Assembly (NCBI RefSeq): GCF_015751905.1
Contig: NZ_JADOUF010000001.1
Location: 7,378,001-7,442,000, forward strand
Reading direction: 5' to 3'
DNA: 64,000 nt
DNA from: Longispora fulva
GTDB taxonomy: Bacteria > Actinomycetota > Actinomycetes > Mycobacteriales > Micromonosporaceae
The translations under genes and the position numbers were made by a program. Below are positions 25,203-33,863 of the stretch, piece after piece (position 1 is the stretch's first letter; each line of letters begins with the position of its first letter). The notes beneath the pieces were generated by a model, which was not told where the DNA came from, did no database searches, and was given only the letters and a program-made list of their open reading frames with translations.

Positions 25203-27469
25203 CGAAACTGGCGCGCGGCGCGCTCCCGGTCGTCATCCTGCTGGCGCTGACCGGCCTCGCGGGCCTCGCGGGTGCCCGGATCTACGCCGAGGGCCCCCTG
25301 CTGCCGCTGCTGCTCGGCGCGGCGGCCGCCTCGATCCTGCTCAGCACCCTGCTGCGGCCCCTGCCGAACTGGACCGTCGCGCCGGTGTCGATGCTCGCCC
25401 TCGGCGGGTACACGCTGCTGGCGGTCCAGCTGACCATGCGGGGCGACGCGGACGCGACCCTGATGTCGGCCTATCTCGACGCGGCCCGCAACGCGTTGCC
25501 CCGGTTGCTCACGGCGGCGGTGCCGATCGAGGCAGCCCCGGACACGGTGCTCGTGCCGATCGTGGCGGTGTGGCTCGCCGGCCTGCTCGGCGCGGAGCTC
25601 GCCGGGCGCGGTGGCCGGCTGCTGTTCGGCGCGCTGCCCCCCACGGTGGCGTACGCGGCGGCGCTGGTCCTCGCCGGCCCCAACGCCCAACCGGCCCTGT
25701 GGCAGCCCCTGGCGTACGCGGCGGTGTGCGCCGTCGGCCTGGCCCTGACCGCCCGGCAGCGCACCGACGCCCCGGTGCTGACCGGCGACCAGCCCAGTCC
25801 GGCGAAGGACCGGGTGTTCCAGCTCCGGGCGATCGGGGGCGCCGCCGCCGGGCTCGCCGCGATGCTCGCCGTGGCGGTCGCCGCCGGCCCGCTGGTCTTC
25901 GGCGGCGTGGCCAAGGAGCCGCACGACCCCCGCACGGCGGTCGTCCCGCCCCGCGAGGACGCGCTGGACGCCAACCCGCTGATCCGGATCTCCGGCTGGG
26001 CCGCGCAGCCCACCCAGCACCTGCTCGACGCCGAGCTGCCGGCGGACATGCCGATCCGGTTGGCGGTGCTCAGCGAGTACGACGGCGTGACCTGGAAGGT
26101 CGGCGCGGACTACCGCAACGCCGGCAAGGTGCTGCCCAGCGTCACCGGGCCGGCCACGACGGGCAAGTCCAGCGTCGTGAAGCAGAGCTACACGGTCGCG
26201 GAGCTCGACGGCGGCCTGGTGCCGGCGGTGAGCACACCCAACCGGATCGACAACCTGCGGGTCGCCTTCGACAGCCGCAGCGGCACCCTGTTCAAGGCCG
26301 ACCGGCTGGCGACGGGGCAGAAGTACCAGGTGGAATCGGTCTACACGAAGCCGGACGTCAACCTGCTGTCCGTGGCCGACGTGCCGAGCGGCGACGCCTA
26401 CGCCCGCTACCTCAGCGTCGGCTCCACCCTGCCGACCGACCTGGTCAACATGGCCAACCACATCACGGAGAACAACCCGGGGGCGTACGCGAAGGCGTAC
26501 GCGTTGCAGGGCTTCCTCGCCGAGCACTACAAGTTCAACCCGACCGCCGCGAGCGGGCACGCGCTGCCCAACCTGCAGTTCTTCCTCACCAAGACCGTCG
26601 CGGAGGGCGGCAGGCAGGGCACATCGGAGCAGTTCGCGGCTTCGTTCGCCGTCCTCGGCCGGATGATGGGCCTGCCGACCCGGGTGGTCGTCGGGTTCAA
26701 GGGCCGCTCCGGCAAGCACCCGGTGCTCGCCTCGGACGCCACGGCCTGGCCGGAGGTGCTGTTCACCGGGGTCGGCTGGGTCTCCTTCGACCCGATGCCC
26801 CAGGACCAGAACACCAAGCCGCTGGAGGACGACTACACCCCGCCGCCGCCGACCAAGACGCCGTCGGTGCCGCCGTCGCAGGTGACCCAGTCGCCGCTGG
26901 CCTCGACGGCCGCCCCGGCCACCGGCGTCGGGAGCGCCGCGGAGCCGGTCCTGACGGCTCCGGTGCTCCTGATGCTGTCCGGGGTGCTCCTGTTCGGGCT
27001 CCTTGTCGTCGGCGCCCTGGTCGTGGGCCTGCTCCGCCGGTCGCGCACCGGCAGGAGACTGCGCTCCGGCACCCCTTCCGAACGGGTACTCGGCGCGTGG
27101 CTGGAGGTCCGCGACGCCATCCGGCTGGCCGGGCACACCCCGCCGCCGCACCTGACCGCCAGCGAGATCGCGTTGTACGCCTCGCTGATCCCGGTCCGCC
27201 GCCGGTCCGCCCGGCACGGCGAGCCGTTGCCGGCGCTCGGGCCGCTCGCGGAGCTGGTCAACGTGGTCGGGTTCGCGCCCGGGCTGCTGGGGGAGGCCGA
27301 GGCCCGGCTCGCGGTCGAGCAGGCCGTGGCCTACGTGCGGGAGCTGCGGGGGCGGCGGTCGCTGTTCAACCGGGTGGCGTGGTCGTTGAGCATCCGGCCG
27401 TTGCTGTGGAAGCCGAGCCGGCCGGTGGTCGCCGAGCCGGGCATGTCCCACGCGACACCGCACGCCTAA
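25196..27469 (+). CDS. TgpA-like transglutaminase-fold membrane protein lacking catalytic Cys and His
   Basis: 757 residues. About six N-terminal helices (to ~240), an extracytoplasmic transglutaminase-like domain (~390-540), a Pro/Thr linker, one helix (~585-610) and a DUF4129 tail. In active relatives the core reads G-x-C-E-x-F and H-A-W-x-E-V. Here Ser477 replaces the Cys (GTSEQFA) and Thr516 replaces the His (DATAWPEV), while Asp532 (FDPMP) remains. The domain therefore probably binds rather than cross-links or cleaves. A GGAG site precedes ATG and the gene overlaps DUF58, so it belongs to the moxR operon. Confidence 0.88.
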   Translation: MVTKLARGALPVVILLALTGLAGLAGARIYAEGPLLPLLLGAAAASILLSTLLRPLPNWTVAPVSMLALGGYTLLAVQLTMRGDADATLMSAYLDAARNALPRLLTAAVPIEAAPDTVLVPIVAVWLAGLLGAELAGRGGRLLFGALPPTVAYAAALVLAGPNAQPALWQPLAYAAVCAVGLALTARQRTDAPVLTGDQPSPAKDRVFQLRAIGGAAAGLAAMLAVAVAAGPLVFGGVAKEPHDPRTAVVPPREDALDANPLIRISGWAAQPTQHLLDAELPADMPIRLAVLSEYDGVTWKVGADYRNAGKVLPSVTGPATTGKSSVVKQSYTVAELDGGLVPAVSTPNRIDNLRVAFDSRSGTLFKADRLATGQKYQVESVYTKPDVNLLSVADVPSGDAYARYLSVGSTLPTDLVNMANHITENNPGAYAKAYALQGFLAEHYKFNPTAASGHALPNLQFFLTKTVAEGGRQGTSEQFAASFAVLGRMMGLPTRVVVGFKGRSGKHPVLASDATAWPEVLFTGVGWVSFDPMPQDQNTKPLEDDYTPPPPTKTPSVPPSQVTQSPLASTAAPATGVGSAAEPVLTAPVLLMLSGVLLFGLLVVGALVVGLLRRSRTGRRLRSGTPSERVLGAWLEVRDAIRLAGHTPPPHLTASEIALYASLIPVRRRSARHGEPLPALGPLAELVNVVGFAPGLLGEAEARLAVEQAVAYVRELRGRRSLFNRVAWSLSIRPLLWKPSRPVVAEPGMSHATPHA

Positions 27470-27574
27470 GCCGAGTCTCGCCCGCGCGGCGTTGCGATGC
27501 CAGCCGGCATCCGCTCCCGGCCGCGCGCCGCAGCCCAGCTAGCCCGTCCCCTGGGGCAGGTCCCGGGGCCGGGC

Positions 27575-29596
27575 TCAGGTCTTCGTCGGGCCCGGGGTCT
27601 TCGACGCGCCCGCCGACCCGCTCGGCAGCACCCGCTTCGTGCACACCTCGGGGGCAGGGGCGATGTTCGCGCCGGGGTACAGCGAGGCCACCACGAAGCA
27701 GTGGTTGAACCGCGTGTTCAACCCGCCCTTGAACTCGTGCGACGTGACACCGGCCTCCAACAGCACCGGCTGGAGCGCCGGGGTGCTCTCACCCACCCGG
27801 TGGCTGGTGATCGTGACCGGGGCCTTGCCGCCGGAGTTGTCCACCCAGGTGATCACGACCGAGCTCCCGTCGGGGCTGTCCTTGAGCGTGACGTTGGTCG
27901 GGGCGCCCTTGGCGCTCACCCCGACCGACCCGGTGGCCTGGGGGCCGGGGGTGTCGGGGTCGCCGCCGGAGTTCAGCGCGACGATGCCGCCGACGATGAG
28001 GACGATCAGCACCACGGCCGCGGCGCTCAGCCCGACGATGATCCGGTTGGAGTTGTCGGGGGCCGGCCGCTGGTAGACGATCGGGCTGACCGGCACCGGC
28101 GGATACGCCCCCGTCGGCCCGGACACCGGCTGGTAGGCACCGGGCGGCCCGGACACGGGCTGTGACGACACCGGCTGTGACGACACCGGCATCCCCGAGA
28201 CCGGCGCGGAGCTGTACGGGGCCGGGCTGAACGGGGCGGGGAACGACTGCTGGTGACCCGGCGCGGGCTGGAACGGCGGCTGGGAGGCGTAGGGCTGCTG
28301 CGTCTCGTGACCGGGGGCGCGGAACCCGCTCGGCGGGCCGCTGACCGGCGGGGCCGAGATCGGCGGGTGCAGCGGGGCGGCGGTGAACCCGGTGGGCCCG
28401 GCCGTCCTCCTGCCCTCGGTCTCCGGGGCGGCGTCGTTGTGCGGGGCGACCGGCGGGGCCGCCGGGTCGCCACCGGCGAGCGTGGTGTTCTGCTGCTGCC
28501 ACTCGGGGACCGGCTCCCAGCTGCGCCGGGCCGGCGCGCCGGCGCCCGTGCCGGCGCCGGGCCACATCGGCCACTCGGTGTGCCCACCGGTCTGCACCGG
28601 ATGCCCACCCGCGCCGACCCCGGGCCCACCGGTCGCCGGACCGCCCGTCGCCGGCCCGCCCGTCGTCTGCGGCGGCGCGAACGGCGAAGGCTGCTGCATG
28701 AACCCGGTCGTCGCCGCGGTGTTTGCCACGGCGTTCGACGAGGCGTTGGTGGCCGACGAGAAGGTCGCGTCCATCCCGTACGAATGCCGGCGCAGCGCCT
28801 CGGCGAACGCCATCGCCGAGCTGTGCCGGTCCGCCGGGTTCTTCGCCATCGCCCGGGTGAGCTCCTCGTGCAGCCACTCGGGGACGTCGACGCGGGGCAC
28901 CCGGGGCACGGGCTGGTTGAGCACCCGGTCCCGGAAGGACATCGGGTCGTTGCTGGCGTTGGGGTCGGCGAACGGCGGCCGGCCGGCGAGCAGGTTCCAC
29001 ATCGTGGACGCGAGGCTGTACAGGTCCGACGAGCCGCTCTGCGCGCCCAGCATGAACGCCTCCGGGGAGGCGTGGTGCGGGGTGAGCTTGCCCATGGTCA
29101 TCGTGCCGGCGAGCGCGTCGGGGGCGCGGGCGATGCCGAAGTCGGCGAGCGCCGGCCCGAACTGCGACCGCAGGATGTTCGGCGGCTTCACGTCGCGGTG
29201 CACGATGCCGGCCTGGTGGGCGGCGTGCAGCGCCTCGCCGATCTTCATGCCGACCTCGAGCACCTCGGACACCGTCAGCGGGCCGCGCTGCTTGAGGATC
29301 TGCGCGTAGGAGCCGCCCTCGCAGTACTCCATGACGATGTAGGGGTTGCCGTCGGCCGTGGTGCCGGTGTCGATGATGCTCACGATGTGCGGCTGGCTGG
29401 ACAGCGCGACGGTGGTGGCCAGCTCCTGCTCGACCGTGGCCTGGGTGGTCATCACGTCGTCGATGAGGAGGACCTTCACGGCGACCATGCGGTTGAGGCG
29501 GGCCTGGGTGGCCCGGAACACCAACGCCGTGCTGCCGTTGGCGATCAACTGCAGGTCTGAGTAACCGGGGAGGGCCGGGATCATCGGGGTGGACAC
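27575..29596 (-). CDS. Membrane Ser/Thr protein kinase with extracellular FN3-like domain
   Basis: 673 residues. The kinase domain (about 10-265) has VAVKVLL lysine, catalytic HRDVKPPN and DFG in LADFGIARA; the glycine loop is degenerate (ANGSTALVF) and APE is SPE. A long Pro/Gly/Ser-rich linker with repeated VSGPP-type units follows, then one membrane helix at about 543-565 and an extracytoplasmic FN3-like domain ending in two Cys. It is a Hanks-type receptor kinase without PASTA repeats. It converges on the FN3/moxR cluster, which has FN3 domains too, so it may sense or regulate that system (inference). The GTG start is the only sensible one. Confidence 0.88.
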   Translation of the reverse strand: MSTPMIPALPGYSDLQLIANGSTALVFRATQARLNRMVAVKVLLIDDVMTTQATVEQELATTVALSSQPHIVSIIDTGTTADGNPYIVMEYCEGGSYAQILKQRGPLTVSEVLEVGMKIGEALHAAHQAGIVHRDVKPPNILRSQFGPALADFGIARAPDALAGTMTMGKLTPHHASPEAFMLGAQSGSSDLYSLASTMWNLLAGRPPFADPNASNDPMSFRDRVLNQPVPRVPRVDVPEWLHEELTRAMAKNPADRHSSAMAFAEALRRHSYGMDATFSSATNASSNAVANTAATTGFMQQPSPFAPPQTTGGPATGGPATGGPGVGAGGHPVQTGGHTEWPMWPGAGTGAGAPARRSWEPVPEWQQQNTTLAGGDPAAPPVAPHNDAAPETEGRRTAGPTGFTAAPLHPPISAPPVSGPPSGFRAPGHETQQPYASQPPFQPAPGHQQSFPAPFSPAPYSSAPVSGMPVSSQPVSSQPVSGPPGAYQPVSGPTGAYPPVPVSPIVYQRPAPDNSNRIIVGLSAAAVVLIVLIVGGIVALNSGGDPDTPGPQATGSVGVSAKGAPTNVTLKDSPDGSSVVITWVDNSGGKAPVTITSHRVGESTPALQPVLLEAGVTSHEFKGGLNTRFNHCFVVASLYPGANIAPAPEVCTKRVLPSGSAGASKTPGPTKT

Positions 29597-29752
29597 GTGC
29601 CCATTGTGCTAGTCGGCGGCAAGGTTCGGTAGCACGGTCGGATCACGAGTATCTTTGCGTGGTTTGTCATGGTATTCAGGCCGGGGAACAGGCGTTATCC
29701 GGCGCGTGGAAAGATTGATGGCAAACCCAGGACTCTCGGAGGCAGTAGCACC

Positions 29753-31429
29753 GTGGCGCAGTTCATCTTCACGCTCGAAAAGGCGCGCAAGGCGCATGGT
29801 GACAAGGTCGTCCTCGACGACGTCACGCTGAGCTTCCTGCCCGGTGCCAAGATCGGTGTCGTCGGGCCCAACGGAGCCGGTAAGTCCACCCTGCTCAAGA
29901 TCATGGCCGGCACGGAGCAGGTCAGCAACGGCGAGGCCAGGCTGATGCCGGGCTACACCGTCGGCATGCTGGCCCAGGAGCCGAAACTCAACGAGGAGAA
30001 GACCGTCCTCGAGAACATCGAGGAGGCCGTCTCCGAGACCAAGGCGAAGCTCGCCCGGTTCAACGAGATCGCCGAGCTGATGGCCACCGACTACTCCGAC
30101 GAGCTGATGGAGGAGATGGGCGTCCTGCAGGAGGAGCTGGACCACGCCAACGCGTGGGACATCGACTCCGTGCTCGACCAGGCCATGGACGCGCTGCGCT
30201 GCCCGCCCGGCGACGCCGAGGTCGGCCCGCTGTCCGGTGGTGAGCGCCGCCGGGTGGCCCTGTGCAAGCTGCTCCTCGAGGCCCCGGACCTGCTCCTCCT
30301 CGACGAGCCCACCAACCACCTGGACGCCGAGAGCGTGCTCTGGCTGGAGCAGCACCTGGCCGCGTACGCGGGCACGGTCATCGCCATCACCCACGACCGG
30401 TACTTCCTGGACCACCTCGCCGACTGGATCCTCGAGCTCGACCGGGGCCGGACGTACCCGTACGAGGGCAACTACTCCACCTACCTGGAGAAGAAGGCCC
30501 AGCGGCTCGCGGTGGCCGGCCGCAAGGACCAGAAGATGCAGAAGCGCCTCACCGAGGAGCTCGAGTGGGTCCGCTCCAACGCCAAGGCCCGCCAGACCAA
30601 GTCCAAGGCCCGGCTCGACCGGTACGAGGAGATGGCCAACGAGGCCGACAAGACCCGCAAGCTCGACTTCGAGGAGATCCAGATCCCGCCGGGCCCGCGC
30701 CTGGGCAACACGGTGATCGAGGCGAAGGACCTGGTCAAGGGCTTCGGTGACCGGACGCTGATCGAGAACCTCAGCTTCTCCCTGCCGCGCAACGGCATCA
30801 TCGGCATCATCGGCCCGAACGGCGTGGGCAAGACCACCCTGTTCAAGACGATCGTCGGGCTCGAGCAGCCGACGTCGGGCTCGGTGAAGGTCGGCGAGAC
30901 GGTGTCGCTGTCCTATGTCGACCAGAACCGGGCCGGCCTCGACGGCGACAAGACCCTGTGGGAGGTCGTGTCCGACGGGCTCGACCACATGATGGTCGGC
31001 AAGGTCGAGATGCCGTCCCGCGCCTACGTGGCCGCGTTCGGCTTCAAGGGCCCGGACCAGCAGAAGCCGACCAAGGTGCTCTCCGGCGGTGAGCGCAACC
31101 GTCTCAACCTGGCGCTGACCCTCAAGCAGGGCGGCAACGTGCTGCTGCTCGACGAGCCGACGAACGACCTCGACGTCGAGACGCTGTCGAGCCTGGAGAA
31201 CGCGCTGCTGGAGTTCCCGGGCTGCGCCGTGGTCATCTCCCACGACCGGATGTTCCTGGACCGGATCGCCACGCACATCCTCGCCTGGGAGGGCGACGAC
31301 GAGAACGAGGCGAAGTGGTTCTGGTTCGAGGGCAACTTCGAGTCCTACGAGAAGAACAAGGTCGACCGCCTCGGCGCCGACGCCGCCCGGCCGCACCGGG
31401 TCACGCACCGCAAGCTGACGCGTGACTAG
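29753..31429 (+). CDS. ettA: ABC-F ATPase EttA (energy-dependent translational throttle)
   Basis: 558 residues, typical EttA length. Two ABC cassettes carry GPNGAGKST / LSGGERRRV / LLLDEPTNHLD and GPNGVGKTT / LSGGERNRL / LLLDEPTNDLD, separated by a charged linker, with an arm insertion in cassette 1. It has no membrane segments. EttA binds the ribosomal E site and gates entry into elongation depending on ATP/ADP. A GGAGG site ten bases before the GTG 29753 supports this start; an ORF open from 29669 includes a leader without family similarity. The thioesterase gene overlaps the stop by eight bases. Confidence 0.95.
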   Translation: MAQFIFTLEKARKAHGDKVVLDDVTLSFLPGAKIGVVGPNGAGKSTLLKIMAGTEQVSNGEARLMPGYTVGMLAQEPKLNEEKTVLENIEEAVSETKAKLARFNEIAELMATDYSDELMEEMGVLQEELDHANAWDIDSVLDQAMDALRCPPGDAEVGPLSGGERRRVALCKLLLEAPDLLLLDEPTNHLDAESVLWLEQHLAAYAGTVIAITHDRYFLDHLADWILELDRGRTYPYEGNYSTYLEKKAQRLAVAGRKDQKMQKRLTEELEWVRSNAKARQTKSKARLDRYEEMANEADKTRKLDFEEIQIPPGPRLGNTVIEAKDLVKGFGDRTLIENLSFSLPRNGIIGIIGPNGVGKTTLFKTIVGLEQPTSGSVKVGETVSLSYVDQNRAGLDGDKTLWEVVSDGLDHMMVGKVEMPSRAYVAAFGFKGPDQQKPTKVLSGGERNRLNLALTLKQGGNVLLLDEPTNDLDVETLSSLENALLEFPGCAVVISHDRMFLDRIATHILAWEGDDENEAKWFWFEGNFESYEKNKVDRLGADAARPHRVTHRKLTRD

Positions 31430-31817
31430 GCATCTGTACGAGTGCCCGCTGCGCTGGTCCGACATGGACGCGTACGGGCATGTGAACAACGCGCGTTTCC
31501 TCACGCTGTACGAGGAGGCGCGCGTCGCCATGTTCTTCGTCGACGTGCCGTTGCCGGAGCTCAAGGACGGCGTGGTGGTCGCCCGGCACGAGATCGACTA
31601 CCTGTTGCCGGTGGGGCACGAGGCGAAGGTGCGGATCGAGACCTGGATCGAGGAGATCAAGAACAGCTCCTTCGTCGTGGCCTACGAGCTGTTCGCCGAC
31701 GGCAAGCTCGCCAGCCGGGCCCGGACGGTGCTGGTGCCGTTCAACCTGGCCCACCAGGTGCCGCGCCGGGTGACGGCGGTCGAGCGGGCCTTCCTGGAGA
31801 AGTGGCGGGAGGCGTGA
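31422..31817 (+). CDS. Hotdog-fold acyl-CoA thioesterase (YbgC/4HBT-like)
   Basis: 131 residues. The N-terminal RWSDMDAYGHVNNARFLTLYEEAR contains the catalytic Asp and the D-x-x-GHVNN motif of 4-hydroxybenzoyl-CoA thioesterase-like proteins. It probably hydrolyses acyl-CoA or related thioesters in the cytosol; substrate unknown. It overlaps ettA by eight bases and the next gene by four (GTGA), making a three-gene operon. Confidence 0.9.
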   Translation: MTRHLYECPLRWSDMDAYGHVNNARFLTLYEEARVAMFFVDVPLPELKDGVVVARHEIDYLLPVGHEAKVRIETWIEEIKNSSFVVAYELFADGKLASRARTVLVPFNLAHQVPRRVTAVERAFLEKWREA

Positions 31818-32380
31818 GCCCGCGGACGGGTGGCGACCTGGGCGCGTTCTGCGCCCGGGTCGTCCGGTTCGACCCGGGCACCCTGGTCCGGCTGAGCGGG
31901 GGAGCGGTGTGGGCCCGGCTGCCGTTCGACGTGCTGGTCACCCGCCCGGTCGAGGCCGGCTCCGGCGATGTCACCTACCGCGCGGACGAGCTCCTCGAAG
32001 CGGCCGTCAGCCCGCCGCCCAGCCGGGACGCGGAATGGCGGGGCGCCCTGCCGCGCGCCGCCGGCCGTACCCTCGAGGAGATCCCCGCCGTCGAGCTGCG
32101 TCGGATCGCCGACGCCGCTGCCGCCACGCTGCGCGACGCGCCCCCTACCCTCGGCGAGCGTCGGGTGCGCGACGCTCTGCTGGAGCACGTCGCGATCACG
32201 GTGTCCACGGATGACGGCGAGTCCGCCGAGATCCCGCTCCGCCTGGTGCTCGGCCTGACCCGGATGGGCTTCCTCGGCGAGGCGCCGGTGGCGGTCCGGC
32301 GCAGTGGCGGGTGGACGGGGCTCGTGGGGGAGTTCGGCGCGGCCTGGTACCGGCCGGCACTGACTTTTCGCACCATCTGA
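31814..32380 (+). CDS. Conserved hypothetical protein downstream of thioesterase
   Basis: 188 residues, mostly alpha/beta with no signal peptide or membrane helix and no recognised catalytic motif. It begins VSPRTGGDLGAFCARVVRFDPGTLVRL. The GTGA overlap with the thioesterase gene implies co-translation, and the pair behind ettA looks like a stable actinobacterial arrangement (recollection, not searched). Confidence 0.65.
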   Translation: MSPRTGGDLGAFCARVVRFDPGTLVRLSGGAVWARLPFDVLVTRPVEAGSGDVTYRADELLEAAVSPPPSRDAEWRGALPRAAGRTLEEIPAVELRRIADAAAATLRDAPPTLGERRVRDALLEHVAITVSTDDGESAEIPLRLVLGLTRMGFLGEAPVAVRRSGGWTGLVGEFGAAWYRPALTFRTI

Positions 32381-32610
32381 ACAACAACGGTCCGGTGTCA
32401 CGCGTCATGGAAGACGGTCTCGATTTGGCCTAACGGACCAATGCGGACAAGCCGAAAGTACTAGCCGGGGGCTTGCCCGATCGGGCCCACACTAATGTCC
32501 GAAATGATACGTACGGTGGAGAAGGTCATGCTGATTCGGGGGCTGACAGCCCCAGGTTTGTCCGGGTAGCGTCGGGGCGGCATGAACCGTCCCGATGTTA
32601 GGAGTGAGTC
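32381..32610. other. Intergenic leader of the YbjN-like gene
   Basis: 230 bases without a gene. Several short dyads are visible: GGGGCTGTC-type arms around 32537-32553, and TCGGGGCGG / CCGTCCCGA (one G-U pair) around 32571-32598, close to the ribosome site. No clear promoter hexamers were identified. Confidence 0.4.
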
Positions 32611-33132
32611 ATGGCGTGGTGGCGCTGGGGTCACGACAACCCGCACCGCGATGAGACGGAGTCCGAGGGTGGTCTCCGGGTTCAGCTGCCCCGGCAGCGT
32701 CGCGGCACAGGGGCGGTCGGCCCGGTCACCATGGAGCGGATCGGCGCCTCGCTGTCCCGGCAGGAGATCCGGCACCTCACCGACGCCGACGGCGCGCTGC
32801 TGGCGCTCTGGGAGCGGCACGCGGTCCTGTTCACCCTCGAGGGCCCCGATGACGAGATCCTCGTCGTGCGGGCCCGCGCGCACGCCACGACCCCGCAGGA
32901 ATGGTCCGAGCGGGCCTACGCCGCGGCCAACGAGTGGAACCACGCCCGCCGGTTCATGAAGGCCTACGTCGGCGACCCGACGGAGCGCGGCGGCCTGCCG
33001 TTCTACGCGGAGATGCAGGTCCCGTTCCTGGCCGGCGCGCACGACGAGCTGATCGACGAGCTGATCGACTGTGCCGCCGCCGTCGCCGCCACCTACGTCG
33101 ACTGGCTGCACTCGGACGCCGGGGTTCTCTAG
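32611..33132 (+). CDS. YbjN-domain-like protein
   Basis: 173 residues, soluble. After a basic N-terminus it shows an alpha/beta core with AVLFTLEGPDDEILVVRARAHA and a later AANEWNHARRFMKAYV...LPFYAEMQVPF segment typical of YbjN-type sensory-transduction-like proteins. Function of this group is not settled; some fold like secretion chaperones. A TTAGGAG site eight bases before ATG fixes the start. Copy C of the dispersed element and a strong terminator follow. Confidence 0.7.
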   Translation: MAWWRWGHDNPHRDETESEGGLRVQLPRQRRGTGAVGPVTMERIGASLSRQEIRHLTDADGALLALWERHAVLFTLEGPDDEILVVRARAHATTPQEWSERAYAAANEWNHARRFMKAYVGDPTERGGLPFYAEMQVPFLAGAHDELIDELIDCAAAVAATYVDWLHSDAGVL

Positions 33133-33133
33133 A

Positions 33134-33176
33134 CCCATTTTTTGGTTACGCCACGTTCCCGACCCGGCCACGTCGG
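33134..33176 (+). repeat. Dispersed 3'-end intergenic element, copy C
   Basis: CCCATTTTTTGG (shared exactly with copy A), GGTTACG, seven bases, then a CCGAC...GTCGG hairpin at 33159-33176 differing from copies B and D only in the loop. It starts two bases after the YbjN-like stop. Confidence 0.65.
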
Positions 33177-33205
33177 TCGATCGGCGGCAATGGCGGCCCG
33201 TCACC

Positions 33206-33237
33206 AGGCTCCCCGCAGGTTCACCTGTGGGGAGCCT
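33206..33237 (+). terminator. Strong terminator after YbjN-like gene
   Basis: Fifteen-base arms (AGGCTCCCC... / ...GGGGAGCCT, one G-U pair) around a two-base loop, followed by TTC. It also suits the convergent small gene. Confidence 0.75.
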
Positions 33238-33250
33238 TTCGCGGGTGCGT

Positions 33251-33511
33251 TCAGTTGGTCAGCCGGCAGCTCCTGAGGATCGGACTGGCCGCCACGGCCC
33301 GGTCGCAGAGGTCCCGGGCGGTGGCGAGCGCCTGTTCCTCCCCGTCGGCGATGAGGAACACCGCGATGTCGTAGCGGTCGGAGCGGACCCGGGTCCTGAC
33401 GTGTTCGACGCCGTCGGCCGGGGTCGTGTGGCTCCAGAGGATCTCGGTGACGGTCGACGGTTCGAGTTCGGCCGGGTCGGGGTGTACGAGAGCGAGAGTG
33501 ACGAGGTGCAT
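33251..33511 (-). CDS. Small hypothetical protein
   Basis: 86 residues, MHLVTLALVHPDP to the C-terminal RSCRLTN, predicted alpha/beta and soluble. No family recognised. The frame extends upstream to an ATG at 33589 through a Pro/Gly-rich stretch that looks non-coding, so the ATG at 33511 was preferred although its ribosome site is weak. It is divergent from the TrmB/LuxR-type regulator and could be its target (inference). Confidence 0.5.
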   Translation of the reverse strand: MHLVTLALVHPDPAELEPSTVTEILWSHTTPADGVEHVRTRVRSDRYDIAVFLIADGEEQALATARDLCDRAVAASPILRSCRLTN

Positions 33512-33863
33512 GGCTGGTCCTGTTCCCGGGCCGGCTCCCGGGGAGCTGGCCGGTGTCCGAGTCGGGCCCGGGTTCATGGAGTGCCCCATCCCGCGCCGTC
33601 CGCGACCATCGTCACCTGCGACATGACAAACTCCACCCGTGTGAACAATGAACTGTTTGTGGAGGTTCCACTCCGATGTGGCGTGTTCCTCCGATGTGGT
33701 GAACTCTGCCAGCGGGGCCGGGGGAAGTCAGCGGTTCCGGGTTGGCACCAAGGTGCTTTGCACTTTCCTGCCACCTCGGAGTTGTGGCCGGTTAGCTCTT
33801 GATCCAGGTGTTTCGCCCGCCCACAATAAGGTCCGAATCAGCAGCGATCACGGGGGTGGTGCC
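33512..33863. other. 352-base divergent control region
   Basis: No convincing gene. The right half is less GC-rich than its surroundings. It holds an 11-base direct repeat CTCCGATGTGG at 33671-33681 and 33689-33699 (18-base phase) and a promoter for the regulator at 33799-33827. The left half is GC-rich and probably holds the promoter of the small minus-strand gene, which I could not place. Confidence 0.45.
33799..33827 (+). promoter_or_regulatory. Promoter of TrmB/LuxR-type regulator
   Basis: TTGATC, 17-base spacer, CACAAT. Predicted transcription start near 33834, about 30 bases before ATG 33864. Good match to the actinobacterial housekeeping sigma pattern. Confidence 0.5.

Noticed and set aside
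33512-33589. N-terminal extension of the small minus-strand gene to ATG 33589
   Set aside because: The added residues are Pro/Gly/Thr-rich with no ribosome site and look like non-coding GC-rich sequence.
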